Shown: positions 41,751-51,540, numbered from the stretch's first letter. The stretch is 64,000 nt of DNA from Flavobacterium chilense (GCF_001602525.1 NZ_LSYT01000004.1:346882-410881); one strand, 5' to 3'. Made by a program: numbers and translations. Notes: generated by a model from the letters alone, not told the origin.

Positions 41751-42347
41751 TCATGGTTTTAAAGCTTTAATCGTTGCCTTAAAAGCTTCTTGCATCATTT
41801 CTCTGGTAAGTTTAAATGGCTTTCCTCCCATACTCTTACCCTCAGTATGGAGGTTTAACAAAGTATATAACGGCCCATATGCCACAGCCCAGAATACTTC
41901 AAATGTCATGGGGATGAGTTCTTTATTACGCAGACCGTTTTCGATAAACTCCTTCATAATCATTCTAAAATCTGCAAACTCTTTAATAGAATCCAGAATG
42001 ACTTCTCCGTGAGGTGAATGTTTGATGATTTCAAAAAAAGCAACTTCTTTAGGATATTTCATTGTAAAGGCTGCCCGATTCTCCCATTGTTTCCACAGCC
42101 CTTCTTCAAATGACATTTTCGGCGAAAAATCTTTTACTGTACCTGTAAAAAATTTGAGTGCTATCACCGCTCCTATTTTTTGTATTAAATCATCTTTGTC
42201 TTTGTAATAAATGTATAGAGTACCAACAGAAATAGAACAGGCTTTTGCTAATTTATTCATGCTAAAACCCTGAAATCCGTCCTGCACAATTTGATCAATT
42301 GCAGTCGCAATTACCAGTTTCTCTTTGTCTGTATCTCTAACTCTCAT
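41751..42347 (-). CDS. TetR-family regulator of the MFS unit
   Basis: Repressor of 198 residues starting MRVRDTDKEKLVIATAIDQI. The helix-turn-helix is FSMNKLAKACSISVGTLYIYYKDKDDLI (about 25-52). I took the internal ATG as the start, since the longer frame adds a 14-residue hydrophobic stretch before the normal family start and would run through the candidate operator. A 26-bp inverted repeat 26 bases upstream is its probable operator. It is followed by the HMA-like and MFS genes. Confidence 0.9.
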   Translation of the reverse strand: MRVRDTDKEKLVIATAIDQIVQDGFQGFSMNKLAKACSISVGTLYIYYKDKDDLIQKIGAVIALKFFTGTVKDFSPKMSFEEGLWKQWENRAAFTMKYPKEVAFFEIIKHSPHGEVILDSIKEFADFRMIMKEFIENGLRNKELIPMTFEVFWAVAYGPLYTLLNLHTEGKSMGGKPFKLTREMMQEAFKATIKALKP

Positions 42348-42372
42348 GCCATTTTTTTGACAAAGATAAAAT

Positions 42373-42398
42373 AATAAATGAATGAACATTCTTTTATT
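42373..42398. promoter_or_regulatory. TetR operator candidate (GAATG-AA-CATTC)
   Basis: A 26-bp inverted repeat with one mismatched pair: AATAAA-t-GAATG-AA-CATTC-t-TTTATT. It lies 26 bases before the TetR start and is a likely autoregulatory operator. Confidence 0.6.
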
Positions 42399-42587
42399 TA
42401 ATTATTTTTCATAAGCGAAACTATTATTTAACATTGGAGCTAAAATCAACTCATCTCTGTATAGTCTTTTATATCATGATGTAGAGATTTTTTATTTCTA
42501 TTATTATAAAATTTTAAAAACTGTTCTGTAATAACTAAAAATTTTAATATTGAACTTCAAATACGAATATTAATTTAAAAATTATAC

Positions 42588-42595
42588 TAAGTTTG
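42588..42595 (+). promoter_or_regulatory. -7 element of the ROK regulator gene
   Basis: TAAGTTTG matches TAnnTTTG and would place the transcript start near 42602. This supports the ATG at 42626 over a TTG at 42593. No clear -33 TTTG is present at the right distance. Confidence 0.5.
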
Positions 42596-42625
42596 TATAT
42601 CTTAATTTCTGTAATTTATAAAACC

Positions 42626-43858
42626 ATGAGTTTAAAAGACTTATTAGACGTTAGCAAAGACAAAAGCCTCTCTGGGCAAAAATGGCACATGCTTAGACAA
42701 TCTATTACAAAACGATTGCTATCCGGCGGCAATGCTACTATTGCAGAATTAAGTACAGAATTACAATCGAGTGTTCCTACTGTAACTAAAGCCGTTAACG
42801 AATTATTGACCGAAGGTTATGTAATCGACATGGGAAAAATTACCAATAGTGGCGGACGCAGACCTTCATTATACAGTATCAATCCTACCTGTGCTTACTT
42901 TTTGGGTGTTGAGGTAGGAATTAGCAGTATGTCGATTGGATTACAAAATATCAAAAATGAATTGGTTAGTGTCGAACTTGGCACTTCGTTTATATTAGAA
43001 AACACCCAGAAATCATTATTAAAATTCTGCGAACTCATCAATTCTTTTATCGAAGACAGCTCAGTTGAGAAAAAAATGATTGTGGGAGTTTGTATCAACT
43101 TCTCAGGCCGAATCAATTCGATGGAAGGTTTTAGTTATAATTATTTCTTTAGCGAAAACAGGCCTTTAAATGAGATTATCTCAGAACAATTAAATCTTCC
43201 TGTACATTTAGAAAATGACACACGGGCAATGGCTTTTGGCGAATATTGCGAAGGCGTTGTAGACGATGAACAAAATATCATTTTTGTAAATTACAGTTGG
43301 GGTGTTGCTATTGGAATGATTACTGATGGAAAATTATATTATGGAAAATCAGGATATTCGGGCGAATTTGGTCATAGTACCATTTTCAATAATGACATCA
43401 TGTGCCAGTGTGGTAAACTAGGCTGTCTGGAAACCGAAATTTCGGGCTGGTCTTTAATCAATCAGTTTAAAGATGCTGTAAAAGAAGGCAAACAATCTAA
43501 AGTAATCCTTGATGAAAACTCCACGATACTACAACATAATGCCATTATAAACGGAGCTGTAAATCTGGAAGACACACTTTGTGTTGATTTAGTGACCAAG
43601 CAAAGTGAAAAAATGGGACGTTATTTATCTATACTATTAAACATTTTCAACCCTGATCTGTTGGTAATTGGCGGAGATTTCGCACAATTAGGTGATTATG
43701 CTTTACTACCTATTCAATCTGCTTTAAAAAAATATTCTCTTGGTTTAGTGAACCGCGATATGAAGCTTAAAAAGTCTGCTTTAGGCCGTCGTGCGGGCGT
43801 TATTGGTGCTTGTTGTGTTATTAAGGAAAAGATGTTATTTCCGTTAATTAATAACTAA
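42626..43858 (+). CDS. ROK-family transcriptional regulator (NagC/XylR-like)
   Basis: Regulator of 410 residues. The winged helix-turn-helix spans about 37-80 (TIAELSTELQSSVPTVTKAVNELLTEGYV, then GGRRPSLY). The ROK domain keeps the zinc site (His250, then CQCGKLGCLE with Cys260, 262 and 267) and Asp198 in LENDTRAMAFGE. The first phosphate loop, normally DxGGT, reads GVEVGISSMSIGL, so kinase activity is doubtful and it should act as a sugar-sensing regulator. It is upstream of, and codirectional with, the sialic-acid genes. Two AAAATATTTT palindromes over the next promoter are its likely operators. Confidence 0.9.
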   Translation: MSLKDLLDVSKDKSLSGQKWHMLRQSITKRLLSGGNATIAELSTELQSSVPTVTKAVNELLTEGYVIDMGKITNSGGRRPSLYSINPTCAYFLGVEVGISSMSIGLQNIKNELVSVELGTSFILENTQKSLLKFCELINSFIEDSSVEKKMIVGVCINFSGRINSMEGFSYNYFFSENRPLNEIISEQLNLPVHLENDTRAMAFGEYCEGVVDDEQNIIFVNYSWGVAIGMITDGKLYYGKSGYSGEFGHSTIFNNDIMCQCGKLGCLETEISGWSLINQFKDAVKEGKQSKVILDENSTILQHNAIINGAVNLEDTLCVDLVTKQSEKMGRYLSILLNIFNPDLLVIGGDFAQLGDYALLPIQSALKKYSLGLVNRDMKLKKSALGRRAGVIGACCVIKEKMLFPLINN

Positions 43859-43878
43859 ATTCATTAACCACTTCTTAA

Positions 43879-43925
43879 TTATTAAAATATTTTAATAACT
43901 AAATTTGATATATTAAAATATTTTA
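43879..43925. promoter_or_regulatory. Two ROK operator candidates
   Basis: A perfect 20-bp palindrome TTATTAAAATATTTTAATAA at 43879-43898 and a second copy of its core, TAAAATATTTTA, at 43914-43925. Their centres are 31 bp apart, about three helical turns. The second overlaps the spacer of the promoter-like pair that follows. Confidence 0.65.
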
Positions 43926-43933
43926 TATCTTTA
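43904..43933 (+). promoter_or_regulatory. Promoter candidate for the susCD/nan genes
   Basis: TTTG at 43904-43907 and TATCTTTA at 43926-43933 (one mismatch to TAnnTTTG) have an 18-base spacer that holds the second palindrome. It implies a 5' leader of about 430 nt before susC. Confidence 0.5.
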
Positions 43934-43984
43934 CCTCATAATAATAAATTAATTTATTGTTAAAGTTCTCGTAACCTTTACTGT

Positions 43985-44008
43985 CGTATTGAAAAAAACT
44001 TCAATACG
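43985..44008 (+). other. Leader hairpin
   Basis: The perfect 9-bp arms CGTATTGAA and TTCAATACG have a 6-base loop and are located early in the presumed leader RNA. Its role is unknown; no U-tract follows. Confidence 0.45.
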
Positions 44009-44368
44009 AAAACAACCAAGATATTAGAAATACTATAATCGTTGATTCGCTTATAATATTCTTTTTTGTGCAAATTAAAGTTTTTGAAGTTTAGCAAAAA
44101 TTAATTTTTAGAAAATTACCCATTTATCGGGTAAAACAAAAATCCGTTTTTACAATATCAACAGAATACAAGTTTTATATATGAAGTAAGAAATTAAAGA
44201 TCAACTATAAATATCAATTCAAACCATTGCATACCTATTTATTTCCTGATCATAAAAAAGCCAGCTAATGCTCGCAACATCGCTGGCCAGATTCCTTAAA
44301 GGAATAATGATTAGAGATAGATAATAGACCTTTAACAAAGTTATTATTAACCAAACCATTACAAAAGT

Positions 44369-47300
44369 ATGAAATTATTGCCTAAAAGTAAACCTAAAAA
44401 TTTCAGGTTTACTCCTAAACACGTAAAAGTTATCAAATTAACATCGACGTTGCTTTTAGTTTTAAGTCTGCAGTTAGTTACTGCAAGAACAGAAAAAAGT
44501 ATTGCGCTTACAGATAAAAATGTAAAAAAAATTGATCCCATCCAGAAAAAAGTAACCGGTGTTGTTACCAATGAAAAAGGCGAAGCTTTACCTGGTGTAA
44601 ATATTGTGGCAAAAGGAACAAACTTTAGCACTCAGACTGATTTTGACGGAAAATTTTCTTTTGAAGTTCCTGATAACGCCACTACCTTAATTGTTTCTTA
44701 TATTGGTCTTCAGGAACAGGAAGTCACTATTACTAATGCTCCTCTTACCATTGTACTAAAAGAAATAGGACAACAAATGAATGAGGTAATTGTGGTAGGG
44801 TACGGTTCTCAAAACAGACGAACTTTAAGTACAGCAGTTTCTAAACTGGATAAAAAAGTTTTAGAAAACGTACCTTACTCAAACGTAACACAATCGCTTC
44901 AGGGAAATGTTACCGGATTGGTGGTTAAAACCTCATCTGGTCAGCCGGGAAAAGCATCAAACATTTTGGTTCGTGGTGGTACTTCTATAGATAATCCCGC
45001 AGGAGCTACTCCATTATATATAGTAGATGGTGTAATTCGTACTCAAATCGACGATATAAACTCGTTTGATATTGCTTCACTTCAGGTTTTAAAAGATGCT
45101 GCTGCAACTTCTATCTACGGAGCCCGTGCTTCAAATGGTGTTATTATCATTACAACAAATACAGGAAAAGCCGGAAAAATGAAAGTTACTTATAATGTTT
45201 CTACTCAAAGCAGCAGAATAGGTAAAAAATATGACTTCATGGACGGAGGAGATTATATCAAATTTCAACGTCAGGGTCTTTATAATGCTGCCGAAATTGC
45301 CGGACTTGGCACAACAACCGGTATAGCAAGATTAGGACAGTTAACAGGTGCTACTCCTGCAGGAACAGGAAACAACCTTCAAAACAATACTCCTTTTGCT
45401 ACTTTATTAAAATCTAATTTATCTGCAGAAACTATTAGTACACTACAGGCAAAAGGCTGGCAGGAACTACAGGATCCGTTAAATCCTACCAGTACTATCA
45501 TGTACAAAAGTACGGACTGGAATGATGTTTTGTTTCAAAATGCCATGACCCAAAGTCATACATTGGGCTTTAGCGGTGGTACTGAAAATGGTGTTTTTGA
45601 TTTAAGTCTGGGATATCTGAAAGGCGATGGAATTACCATTTTTACAGGATATCAAAGATTTACCGGTAAATTAAATGCTTCCTTAAAAGTAGCCGATAAT
45701 TTTACTGTTAATGGTCGTGTTTTATTTTCTAAGTCCAGCAACAATCAGGTTGTAGCAAACAGTGTGGTTTTTAACAGATATCTGGGAAATTCTCCAACTA
45801 CAAAATTATATCTGGAAGACGGGACATTGGCTCCGGGTCAAAATAATATTAATGGAAATCCATTATACCAAATGGGTAAAATTAAAGGAATCAACGAAAA
45901 TAATAAATTACAGATGGGCGTAGATGGTGAATTAAAACTTGCCAAAGATTTTACCTTCACTCCTGCCTTATCACTTTACAGTGAAAACGAAAATGACAAT
46001 ACTTTTCAACAGGCATTTTTAAGCGGAAGCAGCGGATTAGTAGACAATACACGTACTGCAACACGATTGAGCAACCAGATTTATCAGGTACAATACGAAG
46101 GTGTTTTTGCCTATAAAAAAGGATGGGATAATATTGGTGATTTTGATGCTAAACTGGGTGTTTCACAATACGACCGAAGCATAAAAGCTTTTAACGCTTC
46201 AGGAAAAGGAAGTCCGTCAGATTTAGCACAAACTTTAGATTCATCTCCAATTCCCGTTTCTGTTTACAGCAACAATACAAGACTGGTTTTAAACAGTGTT
46301 TTTGGAAGAGTAAACTATGATTATAAAAACAGGTATTTTGCAACTGCATCCTTTCGTTATGATGGTGCATCAAGTTTGGGACCTGATAATAGATACGGTT
46401 TCTTTCCCGGAATTTCTGCAGGATGGAATGTACAGGAAGAAAAATTCTGGACTGCTGCCATGCCAAAATTCTTTTCATCACTTAAACTTCGCGGAAGTTA
46501 TGGTGTAAACGGTAACCTGGGTACACTAGGCGATTTTCAGGCAGGCGGATTATATTCAGGCTCAACAAATGGTGTAGCAAACAGTTACAACGGACAATCG
46601 GCTATTATAAACTCACAAATTGCAAATCCGGGCTTAAAATGGGAGCAATCTCAAACCATAAACGGAGGTTTTGATTTAGGATTCAACGAAGATAAAATCA
46701 GGGTTATTGGAGATTTCTACAACAAACTAACATCAGATTTGTTAACGAATCTTACTTTACCATCAAACAGTGGTTTCTCAACAGTTCTAACCAATCTGGG
46801 CGGATTAAGAAGTAAAGGTTTTGAGCTGGAAGTACAAGCCAATGTTTACAATCAAAACGACTGGAGAATTAATGTTGGGGCAAACGTTTCGCACAATACC
46901 AACACGATCGAAAAACTTCCGTCTAACGGAAACTTAAACAATAGAATTGGCGGAACCGAAATTTGGGATACCAAAAGTGGTACTTATCAATATGTGGGAG
47001 GTTTACAGGAAGGACAAAGAATTGGAAACTTCTATGCACACAAACAATTATATATTCTTTCTACTCAGGCAGAAGCTGATGCTTACAACTTAAAAGTTCA
47101 CGATACCTATGTAACTAAAACTGCCGTTGGAGGCGGAAATCCGGAAGGTAAAAAATTCGCCGGAGATGCCGTTTTTGAAGACACAGACGGAAATGGTATC
47201 ATCGACAGCAGAGACAGACAATATATGGGTAATATGTTCCCAACGTTTGTAGGAGGTTTTAATTTTGATGCTACTTACAAAGGATTCTCCTTAACCGTAA

Positions 47301-47803
47301 GAACAGATTATTCGTTAGGAGCTACAATTTATAACGAAGCAAGAGCCCGTTTCCTGGGTCAGTTTCAGGGTAACTACGGATTACTGGCAGAAAGTGCACA
47401 ATCATGGCAAAAAGAAGGTGACATTACAGATGTTCCAAGATACCGTTGGGCAGATCAAACCAATCAAAACAACTTATTCAGATCTGAAGCAAGCGGAGCA
47501 GCATACAACACAAATATGTTTCAGGGAAATAGCCGTTACTACGAAAGTGGAGATTACTTATGCATTAGAGAAATCACTTTTAGCTACAACTTTCCAAAAA
47601 CATTTGTCGAAAAAGCAAGGTTAGCTTCACTTCGTATGTACGTGACAGGAAGCAACTTATACTACTTCACAAAATACAGCGGATTAAGTCCTGAAGTTCA
47701 GGGTATTGATGGAGGATCCAGTTTAGGATTAAGTGCTGCCGGATCTACCGGTACTTATCCTGTTCCCAGAAATATTATCCTTGGTTTAAACATCAGTTTG
47801 TAA
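44369..47803 (+). CDS. SusC/RagA-type TonB-dependent receptor
   Basis: Outer-membrane transporter of 1144 residues. It has an N-terminal signal region with a hydrophobic stretch at about 24-38 and a carboxypeptidase-D-like regulatory domain (VTGVVTNEKGEALPGVNIVAKGT...FDGKFSFEVPD, about 65-135). The plug domain starts near NEVIVVGYGSQNRR, with the LYIVDGV and ASIYGARASNGVIIITT motifs, and a 22-strand barrel ends in GLNISL. It pairs with the SusD-type gene 17 bases downstream. From the following genes its cargo is probably sialic acid or sialylated oligosaccharides. Confidence 0.96.
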   Translation: MKLLPKSKPKNFRFTPKHVKVIKLTSTLLLVLSLQLVTARTEKSIALTDKNVKKIDPIQKKVTGVVTNEKGEALPGVNIVAKGTNFSTQTDFDGKFSFEVPDNATTLIVSYIGLQEQEVTITNAPLTIVLKEIGQQMNEVIVVGYGSQNRRTLSTAVSKLDKKVLENVPYSNVTQSLQGNVTGLVVKTSSGQPGKASNILVRGGTSIDNPAGATPLYIVDGVIRTQIDDINSFDIASLQVLKDAAATSIYGARASNGVIIITTNTGKAGKMKVTYNVSTQSSRIGKKYDFMDGGDYIKFQRQGLYNAAEIAGLGTTTGIARLGQLTGATPAGTGNNLQNNTPFATLLKSNLSAETISTLQAKGWQELQDPLNPTSTIMYKSTDWNDVLFQNAMTQSHTLGFSGGTENGVFDLSLGYLKGDGITIFTGYQRFTGKLNASLKVADNFTVNGRVLFSKSSNNQVVANSVVFNRYLGNSPTTKLYLEDGTLAPGQNNINGNPLYQMGKIKGINENNKLQMGVDGELKLAKDFTFTPALSLYSENENDNTFQQAFLSGSSGLVDNTRTATRLSNQIYQVQYEGVFAYKKGWDNIGDFDAKLGVSQYDRSIKAFNASGKGSPSDLAQTLDSSPIPVSVYSNNTRLVLNSVFGRVNYDYKNRYFATASFRYDGASSLGPDNRYGFFPGISAGWNVQEEKFWTAAMPKFFSSLKLRGSYGVNGNLGTLGDFQAGGLYSGSTNGVANSYNGQSAIINSQIANPGLKWEQSQTINGGFDLGFNEDKIRVIGDFYNKLTSDLLTNLTLPSNSGFSTVLTNLGGLRSKGFELEVQANVYNQNDWRINVGANVSHNTNTIEKLPSNGNLNNRIGGTEIWDTKSGTYQYVGGLQEGQRIGNFYAHKQLYILSTQAEADAYNLKVHDTYVTKTAVGGGNPEGKKFAGDAVFEDTDGNGIIDSRDRQYMGNMFPTFVGGFNFDATYKGFSLTVRTDYSLGATIYNEARARFLGQFQGNYGLLAESAQSWQKEGDITDVPRYRWADQTNQNNLFRSEASGAAYNTNMFQGNSRYYESGDYLCIREITFSYNFPKTFVEKARLASLRMYVTGSNLYYFTKYSGLSPEVQGIDGGSSLGLSAAGSTGTYPVPRNIILGLNISL

Positions 47804-47820
47804 ATTTTAATACTAAAATC

Positions 47821-49275
47821 ATGAAAAAGAAATTCCTTTTATACACTATACTTTTTGCCAGTCTTTCGCTATTCAATTCCTGTCAGGACGATTTAGAGCT
47901 AACCTCTGATAGTGTAATTACATCTGATAGTTTTTGGAAAACAGAAGATGATGCCAAAGCCGGTGTAAACGGTATGTATGTTAATTTTAGAATCCAGACA
48001 CAGCAAAATTACTACTTACTGGGCGGCGCCAGAAGTGCCGAAATCACAGCCGGAGTTCAGTCTCCGTTAACCTTAGCCAATTATTACAACAACAATCTTA
48101 CACCTCAGAATATAGATGTAGACTGGGCAGGTTTATATACCGTAATTCATCAGGCCAACTTAGTTCTAAAATATGTACCTAAAATTACATTTAGTCCAAC
48201 TACAGTAAACGAGCAAAAAAGATATATCGCTCAGGCTTATTCCATGCGTGCATTGTGTTACTTTATCATGGCACGTTCCTGGGGAGGAGTTCCAATTGTT
48301 ACAGATCCTACAGAAAACACCAATCAGTCGCAATACATCATTCCGCGTAATACAATCGAAGAAACATTTGCTTTCATTAAAACCGATATTGATGCTGCAA
48401 TCACCAATTTTCCGGATGCCGGCAATAACACCACGCAATTATCTCTTGCCTCTGTTTACGCTTTAAAAGCCGATGTAAATTTATGGACAGCAAAACAATT
48501 AAACGGAGGAACAACTGATTTGAATACCGCTCTTACAGCAATAAATACAATTCCGGGAACTCCAACTTTATTGCTTAACTTTAAAGATGTTTTTGCTTAT
48601 GATAAAAAAGGAAATGCTGAGGTAGTTTTTGCCGTTCGTTATTCTCTTGCTGATTTACCATCAAATTTATCAGACAACTGGAACTCTTTCATGTTTGTTG
48701 GACCAGCTGATTTTGCTCCATTAACATCTGCAACAGCAATTGCAACTTTCGGGACTTTGGGTTCTGGTGCAGGAAATGCCGGAATATCAAGAGTTCAGCC
48801 TGATATTACCCGATTTAATTTTGCCAGCACAGATACACGAAAAGCAGCTACTTACCTAACTTTATACAACGGAACCACTCCTGTAGTTACTGGTTTAGTA
48901 AAGTATAACGGAACAGTAGACGGAACAGTTAGACGATTTGTAAGCGATATTATCATTTACCGTTGGGCTGACATTTTACTGATGAAAGCCGAAATTAAAA
49001 ATGCTTTAGGTCAGGATCCAAGTACAGAAATGAACCTGGTTATGAAAAGAGCAGATGCTTCGGCTTCTTTCACAAATGATACTCCGGCAAATAATGACAA
49101 TGTGATTTTAAATGAAAGATTAAAAGAATTAGCTTTCGAAGGAAAAGCATGGTGGGATTTAGTTCGCTTCAAAAAAACAAGCTTAGTACCATCTATGGCA
49201 GGAAAACAAATCTTGTTTCCGATTTCTCAGAATACCATCAATTTCAATCCAAAAATTACTCAGAATCCATTGTAA
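47821..49275 (+). CDS. SusD/RagB-type substrate-binding lipoprotein
   Basis: Surface lipoprotein of 484 residues. The lipoprotein signal is MKKKFLLYTILFASLSLFNSC (Cys21). The N-terminal SusD domain carries TPR-like helices (YIAQAYSMRALCYFIMARSWGGVPIV). The C-terminal RagB region has LMKAEIKNALGQDP and RLKELAFEGKAWWDLVRFKKT, which is diagnostic. It acts as the lid of the SusC transporter and binds glycan at the cell surface. A hairpin follows before the lyase gene. Confidence 0.96.
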   Translation: MKKKFLLYTILFASLSLFNSCQDDLELTSDSVITSDSFWKTEDDAKAGVNGMYVNFRIQTQQNYYLLGGARSAEITAGVQSPLTLANYYNNNLTPQNIDVDWAGLYTVIHQANLVLKYVPKITFSPTTVNEQKRYIAQAYSMRALCYFIMARSWGGVPIVTDPTENTNQSQYIIPRNTIEETFAFIKTDIDAAITNFPDAGNNTTQLSLASVYALKADVNLWTAKQLNGGTTDLNTALTAINTIPGTPTLLLNFKDVFAYDKKGNAEVVFAVRYSLADLPSNLSDNWNSFMFVGPADFAPLTSATAIATFGTLGSGAGNAGISRVQPDITRFNFASTDTRKAATYLTLYNGTTPVVTGLVKYNGTVDGTVRRFVSDIIIYRWADILLMKAEIKNALGQDPSTEMNLVMKRADASASFTNDTPANNDNVILNERLKELAFEGKAWWDLVRFKKTSLVPSMAGKQILFPISQNTINFNPKITQNPL

Positions 49276-49301
49276 ACCGGATTTAAAAACAAAATAAAAT
49301 C

Positions 49302-49329
49302 AGACTGGAAACGTAAAAATTTCCAGTCT
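49302..49329 (+). terminator. Hairpin between susD and the lyase gene
   Basis: The perfect 10-bp arms AGACTGGAAA and TTTCCAGTCT have an 8-base loop and only a short T/A tail. It is a weak terminator or an RNA-processing hairpin that could separate susCD dosage from the enzymes. Confidence 0.6.
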
Positions 49330-49362
49330 TTAAAATACAACAAACAACAAAAAAACAAAGTC

Positions 49363-50283
49363 ATGAAAATTGAACATTTACAAGGTCTGATTTCTGCTCC
49401 GTTTAGTCCTTTTGACAGTAACGGAAAATTAGATGTAAGCCTTATTCCGCCTTACTATGCATTTCTGAAAAGAAACGGAGTTACAGGAGCTTTTATCAAC
49501 GGATCAACAGGTGAAGGGGTTTCTATTTCTTTAGAAGAAAAAAAAGCCGTGGCTCAAGCCTGGGCAGATTGTTCGAATCACGATACCGATTTTAAAGTAA
49601 TGGTTTTCCTTGGAGGAACCTGCTTAACAGATTGTATCGATTTGGCCAAACACGCTTACGAAATTGGATTATATGCTGTTTCTTTAACTGCACCATTTTA
49701 CTTTAAACCCGGAAATGTTGATACACTTGCAGAAATCTGTATCAAAGTAGGAGAAAGTGTTCCCAATATGCCCTTATATTATTATCACATTCCGGTATTA
49801 ACAGGCGTAAACATCCCGATGTATGATTTAGTACGCGCTTTAGATGGAAAACTTCCAAACTTTGCCGGAGTAAAATACACACACGAAGATTTTATGGATT
49901 TCCAGAGTTGCATGAGCTACGAAAACGGAAAATTTGATATGCTTTGGGGACGTGATGAAAACATGTTATCTGCCTTAGTTCTGGGAGCAAAAGGAGCTGT
50001 TGGAAGTACTTTTAATTATGCCGCTCCATTGTATTATGATTTAATTGATGCATTTAATAATAATGATTTGGTTAAGGCAAGAGCGCTTCAGCAAAAATCA
50101 ATTGATATGATTCGTTTCTTAGGCAAATATGGCGGAATCTCTGTTGGAAAAGCTTATATGAAGTTAGTAGGTCATGATTTAGGAGAATTTAGATTACCGG
50201 TTAAAAACATGAACGCTGAGCAATTTGAATTATTTAAAAAAGATGTCGCAGGTTTAAACTTCGATGCTTTTAAATCTAAATAA
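49363..50283 (+). CDS. nanA: N-acetylneuraminate lyase
   Basis: Class I aldolase of 306 residues that splits Neu5Ac into ManNAc and pyruvate. The Schiff-base Lys171 is in FAGVKYTHEDF, the catalytic Tyr141 in YYYHIPVLTGV, and the pyruvate-binding GSTGE is at 47-51. Length and motifs match the NanL/NanA lyases of Bacteroidota. The next genes (mutarotase, transporter, esterase, epimerase, sialidase) make the assignment secure. Confidence 0.94.
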   Translation: MKIEHLQGLISAPFSPFDSNGKLDVSLIPPYYAFLKRNGVTGAFINGSTGEGVSISLEEKKAVAQAWADCSNHDTDFKVMVFLGGTCLTDCIDLAKHAYEIGLYAVSLTAPFYFKPGNVDTLAEICIKVGESVPNMPLYYYHIPVLTGVNIPMYDLVRALDGKLPNFAGVKYTHEDFMDFQSCMSYENGKFDMLWGRDENMLSALVLGAKGAVGSTFNYAAPLYYDLIDAFNNNDLVKARALQQKSIDMIRFLGKYGGISVGKAYMKLVGHDLGEFRLPVKNMNAEQFELFKKDVAGLNFDAFKSK

Positions 50284-50313
50284 ATCAGTTCGTTTTTTCT
50301 AAAGCAAAACTAT

Positions 50314-51474
50314 ATGAATTCGTTTTTTTCTTCCTTAATCCTTACTATTTTAATTATGTCTACAACCTTAGGTTTTTCGCAAAAAACAAAGATTACAAAT
50401 GTCGAATGGAAAAAAGCAGCACAATTGCAAAATGCTGACGGAAGTATTTCTTTAGGTTTTGCAGGTCCGATAAACGGGGTTACGCATAACGTTTTGATTG
50501 TTGCCGGAGGAGCTAACTTTCCCGATAAAATGCCTTGGGAAGGAGGAAAAAAACATTACTCGAACGAAATTCATGTTTTAGAAAAAACAGGCAATACTTT
50601 TCATTGGAATAAAAAAGTTACCAATACATTACCCGAACCCATCGCATATCCGGGAAATACAACAACAAATTCAGGAATTGTTTATGTAGGCGGAGAAAAC
50701 GAAAACGGGCTTTCGAACAAAGCGTATCTTTTAAATTGGAATGCCGGTGAAAATAAAGCAGAGATAAAATCACTTCCGGATTTTCCGTTAGCGATTATCA
50801 ATATTGCGCTTACACATTCAGGAAATATAGTTTATGCAATTGGCGGAGACGAAGCAAAACAATCTTCCGATTTAGTTTTTAGTCTTGATTTGGATGCTGA
50901 AAAACCAACATGGAAATCGTTAGCCAAATTACCTTTTGCTTTAGCGAATTCAGTTTCGGTAATTCTGAATGATGTACTTTATGTTATTGGCGGAAGAACT
51001 AAAACGCCATCAGGAATAAGTGATTTGCACAACACCACTTTGGCTTTTGATCTCAAAAAACAAGTTTGGGAAACCAAAGCCAATATTACTGACGGAAAGC
51101 AAACGACAAATTTTTCTGCCGGTGCAGGAGTTGCCATTGGCAATGAATTTATTTTAATTCTGGGCGGAGATAACGGAACTACTTTTCATAAAATCGAAAC
51201 CTATTTATCTCAAATTGTAAAAGCTGCGTCTGAAGAAGAAAAATCAAATCTTATCGCCGAAAAAAACATTTTAAACACAACACACAAAGGCTTTTACAAC
51301 GACATTTTAGTATACAACACACACACGAATAGATGGTCAAAAATTGGCGAATTGCCTTTTCTGGCCCAGGTAACTACAACAGCAACGATCTGGAATAATA
51401 AAGTTGTTTTATCGAATGGAGAAATTAAACCCGGAATTCGTACACCGGATGTCATGCTGGGAACTATTAAATAA
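50314..51474 (+). CDS. nanM: Kelch-type N-acetylneuraminate mutarotase (NanM-like)
   Basis: Protein of 386 residues with signal peptide MNSFFSSLILTILIMSTTLGFSQ and six kelch-like blades (GVTHNVLIVAGGANFPDKMPWEGG, IVYVGGENENG, IVYAIGGDEAKQ, VLYVIGGRTKTPSG, FILILGGDNG). GGANFPD..PW.GGKK is characteristic of periplasmic NanM, which speeds conversion of alpha-Neu5Ac to the beta anomer. It is placed 30 bases after the lyase gene. Periplasmic action fits uptake of sialidase products. Confidence 0.9.
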   Translation: MNSFFSSLILTILIMSTTLGFSQKTKITNVEWKKAAQLQNADGSISLGFAGPINGVTHNVLIVAGGANFPDKMPWEGGKKHYSNEIHVLEKTGNTFHWNKKVTNTLPEPIAYPGNTTTNSGIVYVGGENENGLSNKAYLLNWNAGENKAEIKSLPDFPLAIINIALTHSGNIVYAIGGDEAKQSSDLVFSLDLDAEKPTWKSLAKLPFALANSVSVILNDVLYVIGGRTKTPSGISDLHNTTLAFDLKKQVWETKANITDGKQTTNFSAGAGVAIGNEFILILGGDNGTTFHKIETYLSQIVKAASEEEKSNLIAEKNILNTTHKGFYNDILVYNTHTNRWSKIGELPFLAQVTTTATIWNNKVVLSNGEIKPGIRTPDVMLGTIK

Positions 51475-51476
51475 AA

Positions 51477-51540
51477 GATTAAACACGAATTGCACAAATT
51501 ACCACAAATTAAAATCATTATAATCTTTTTAATCAGTGTC
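51477..51540. repeat. Repeat family B, copy 1
   Basis: Segment with AACACGAATTGCACAAATTA followed by CACAAATTAAAATCAT and CTTTTT. It is similar to 55194-55240. In both places family A sequence follows directly. No coding capacity. Confidence 0.55.

Larger units (their letters stand above)
43859..44368. other. 510-base regulatory region and leader of the sialic-acid locus
   Basis: Holds two AT-rich palindromes, a promoter-like pair and a leader of about 430 nt with hairpins at 43985-44008, 44261-44287 (CCAGC/GCTGG) and 44290-44306 (ATTCCTT-a-AAGGAAT). No open frame looks coding. Confidence 0.6.

Noticed and set aside
42626..43858. ROK protein as the missing GlcNAc kinase
   Set aside because: It has an N-terminal HTH with the GGRRPSLY wing, and its first phosphate loop is degenerate, so a regulator is the better call. 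Bifunctionality is listed only as a possibility.
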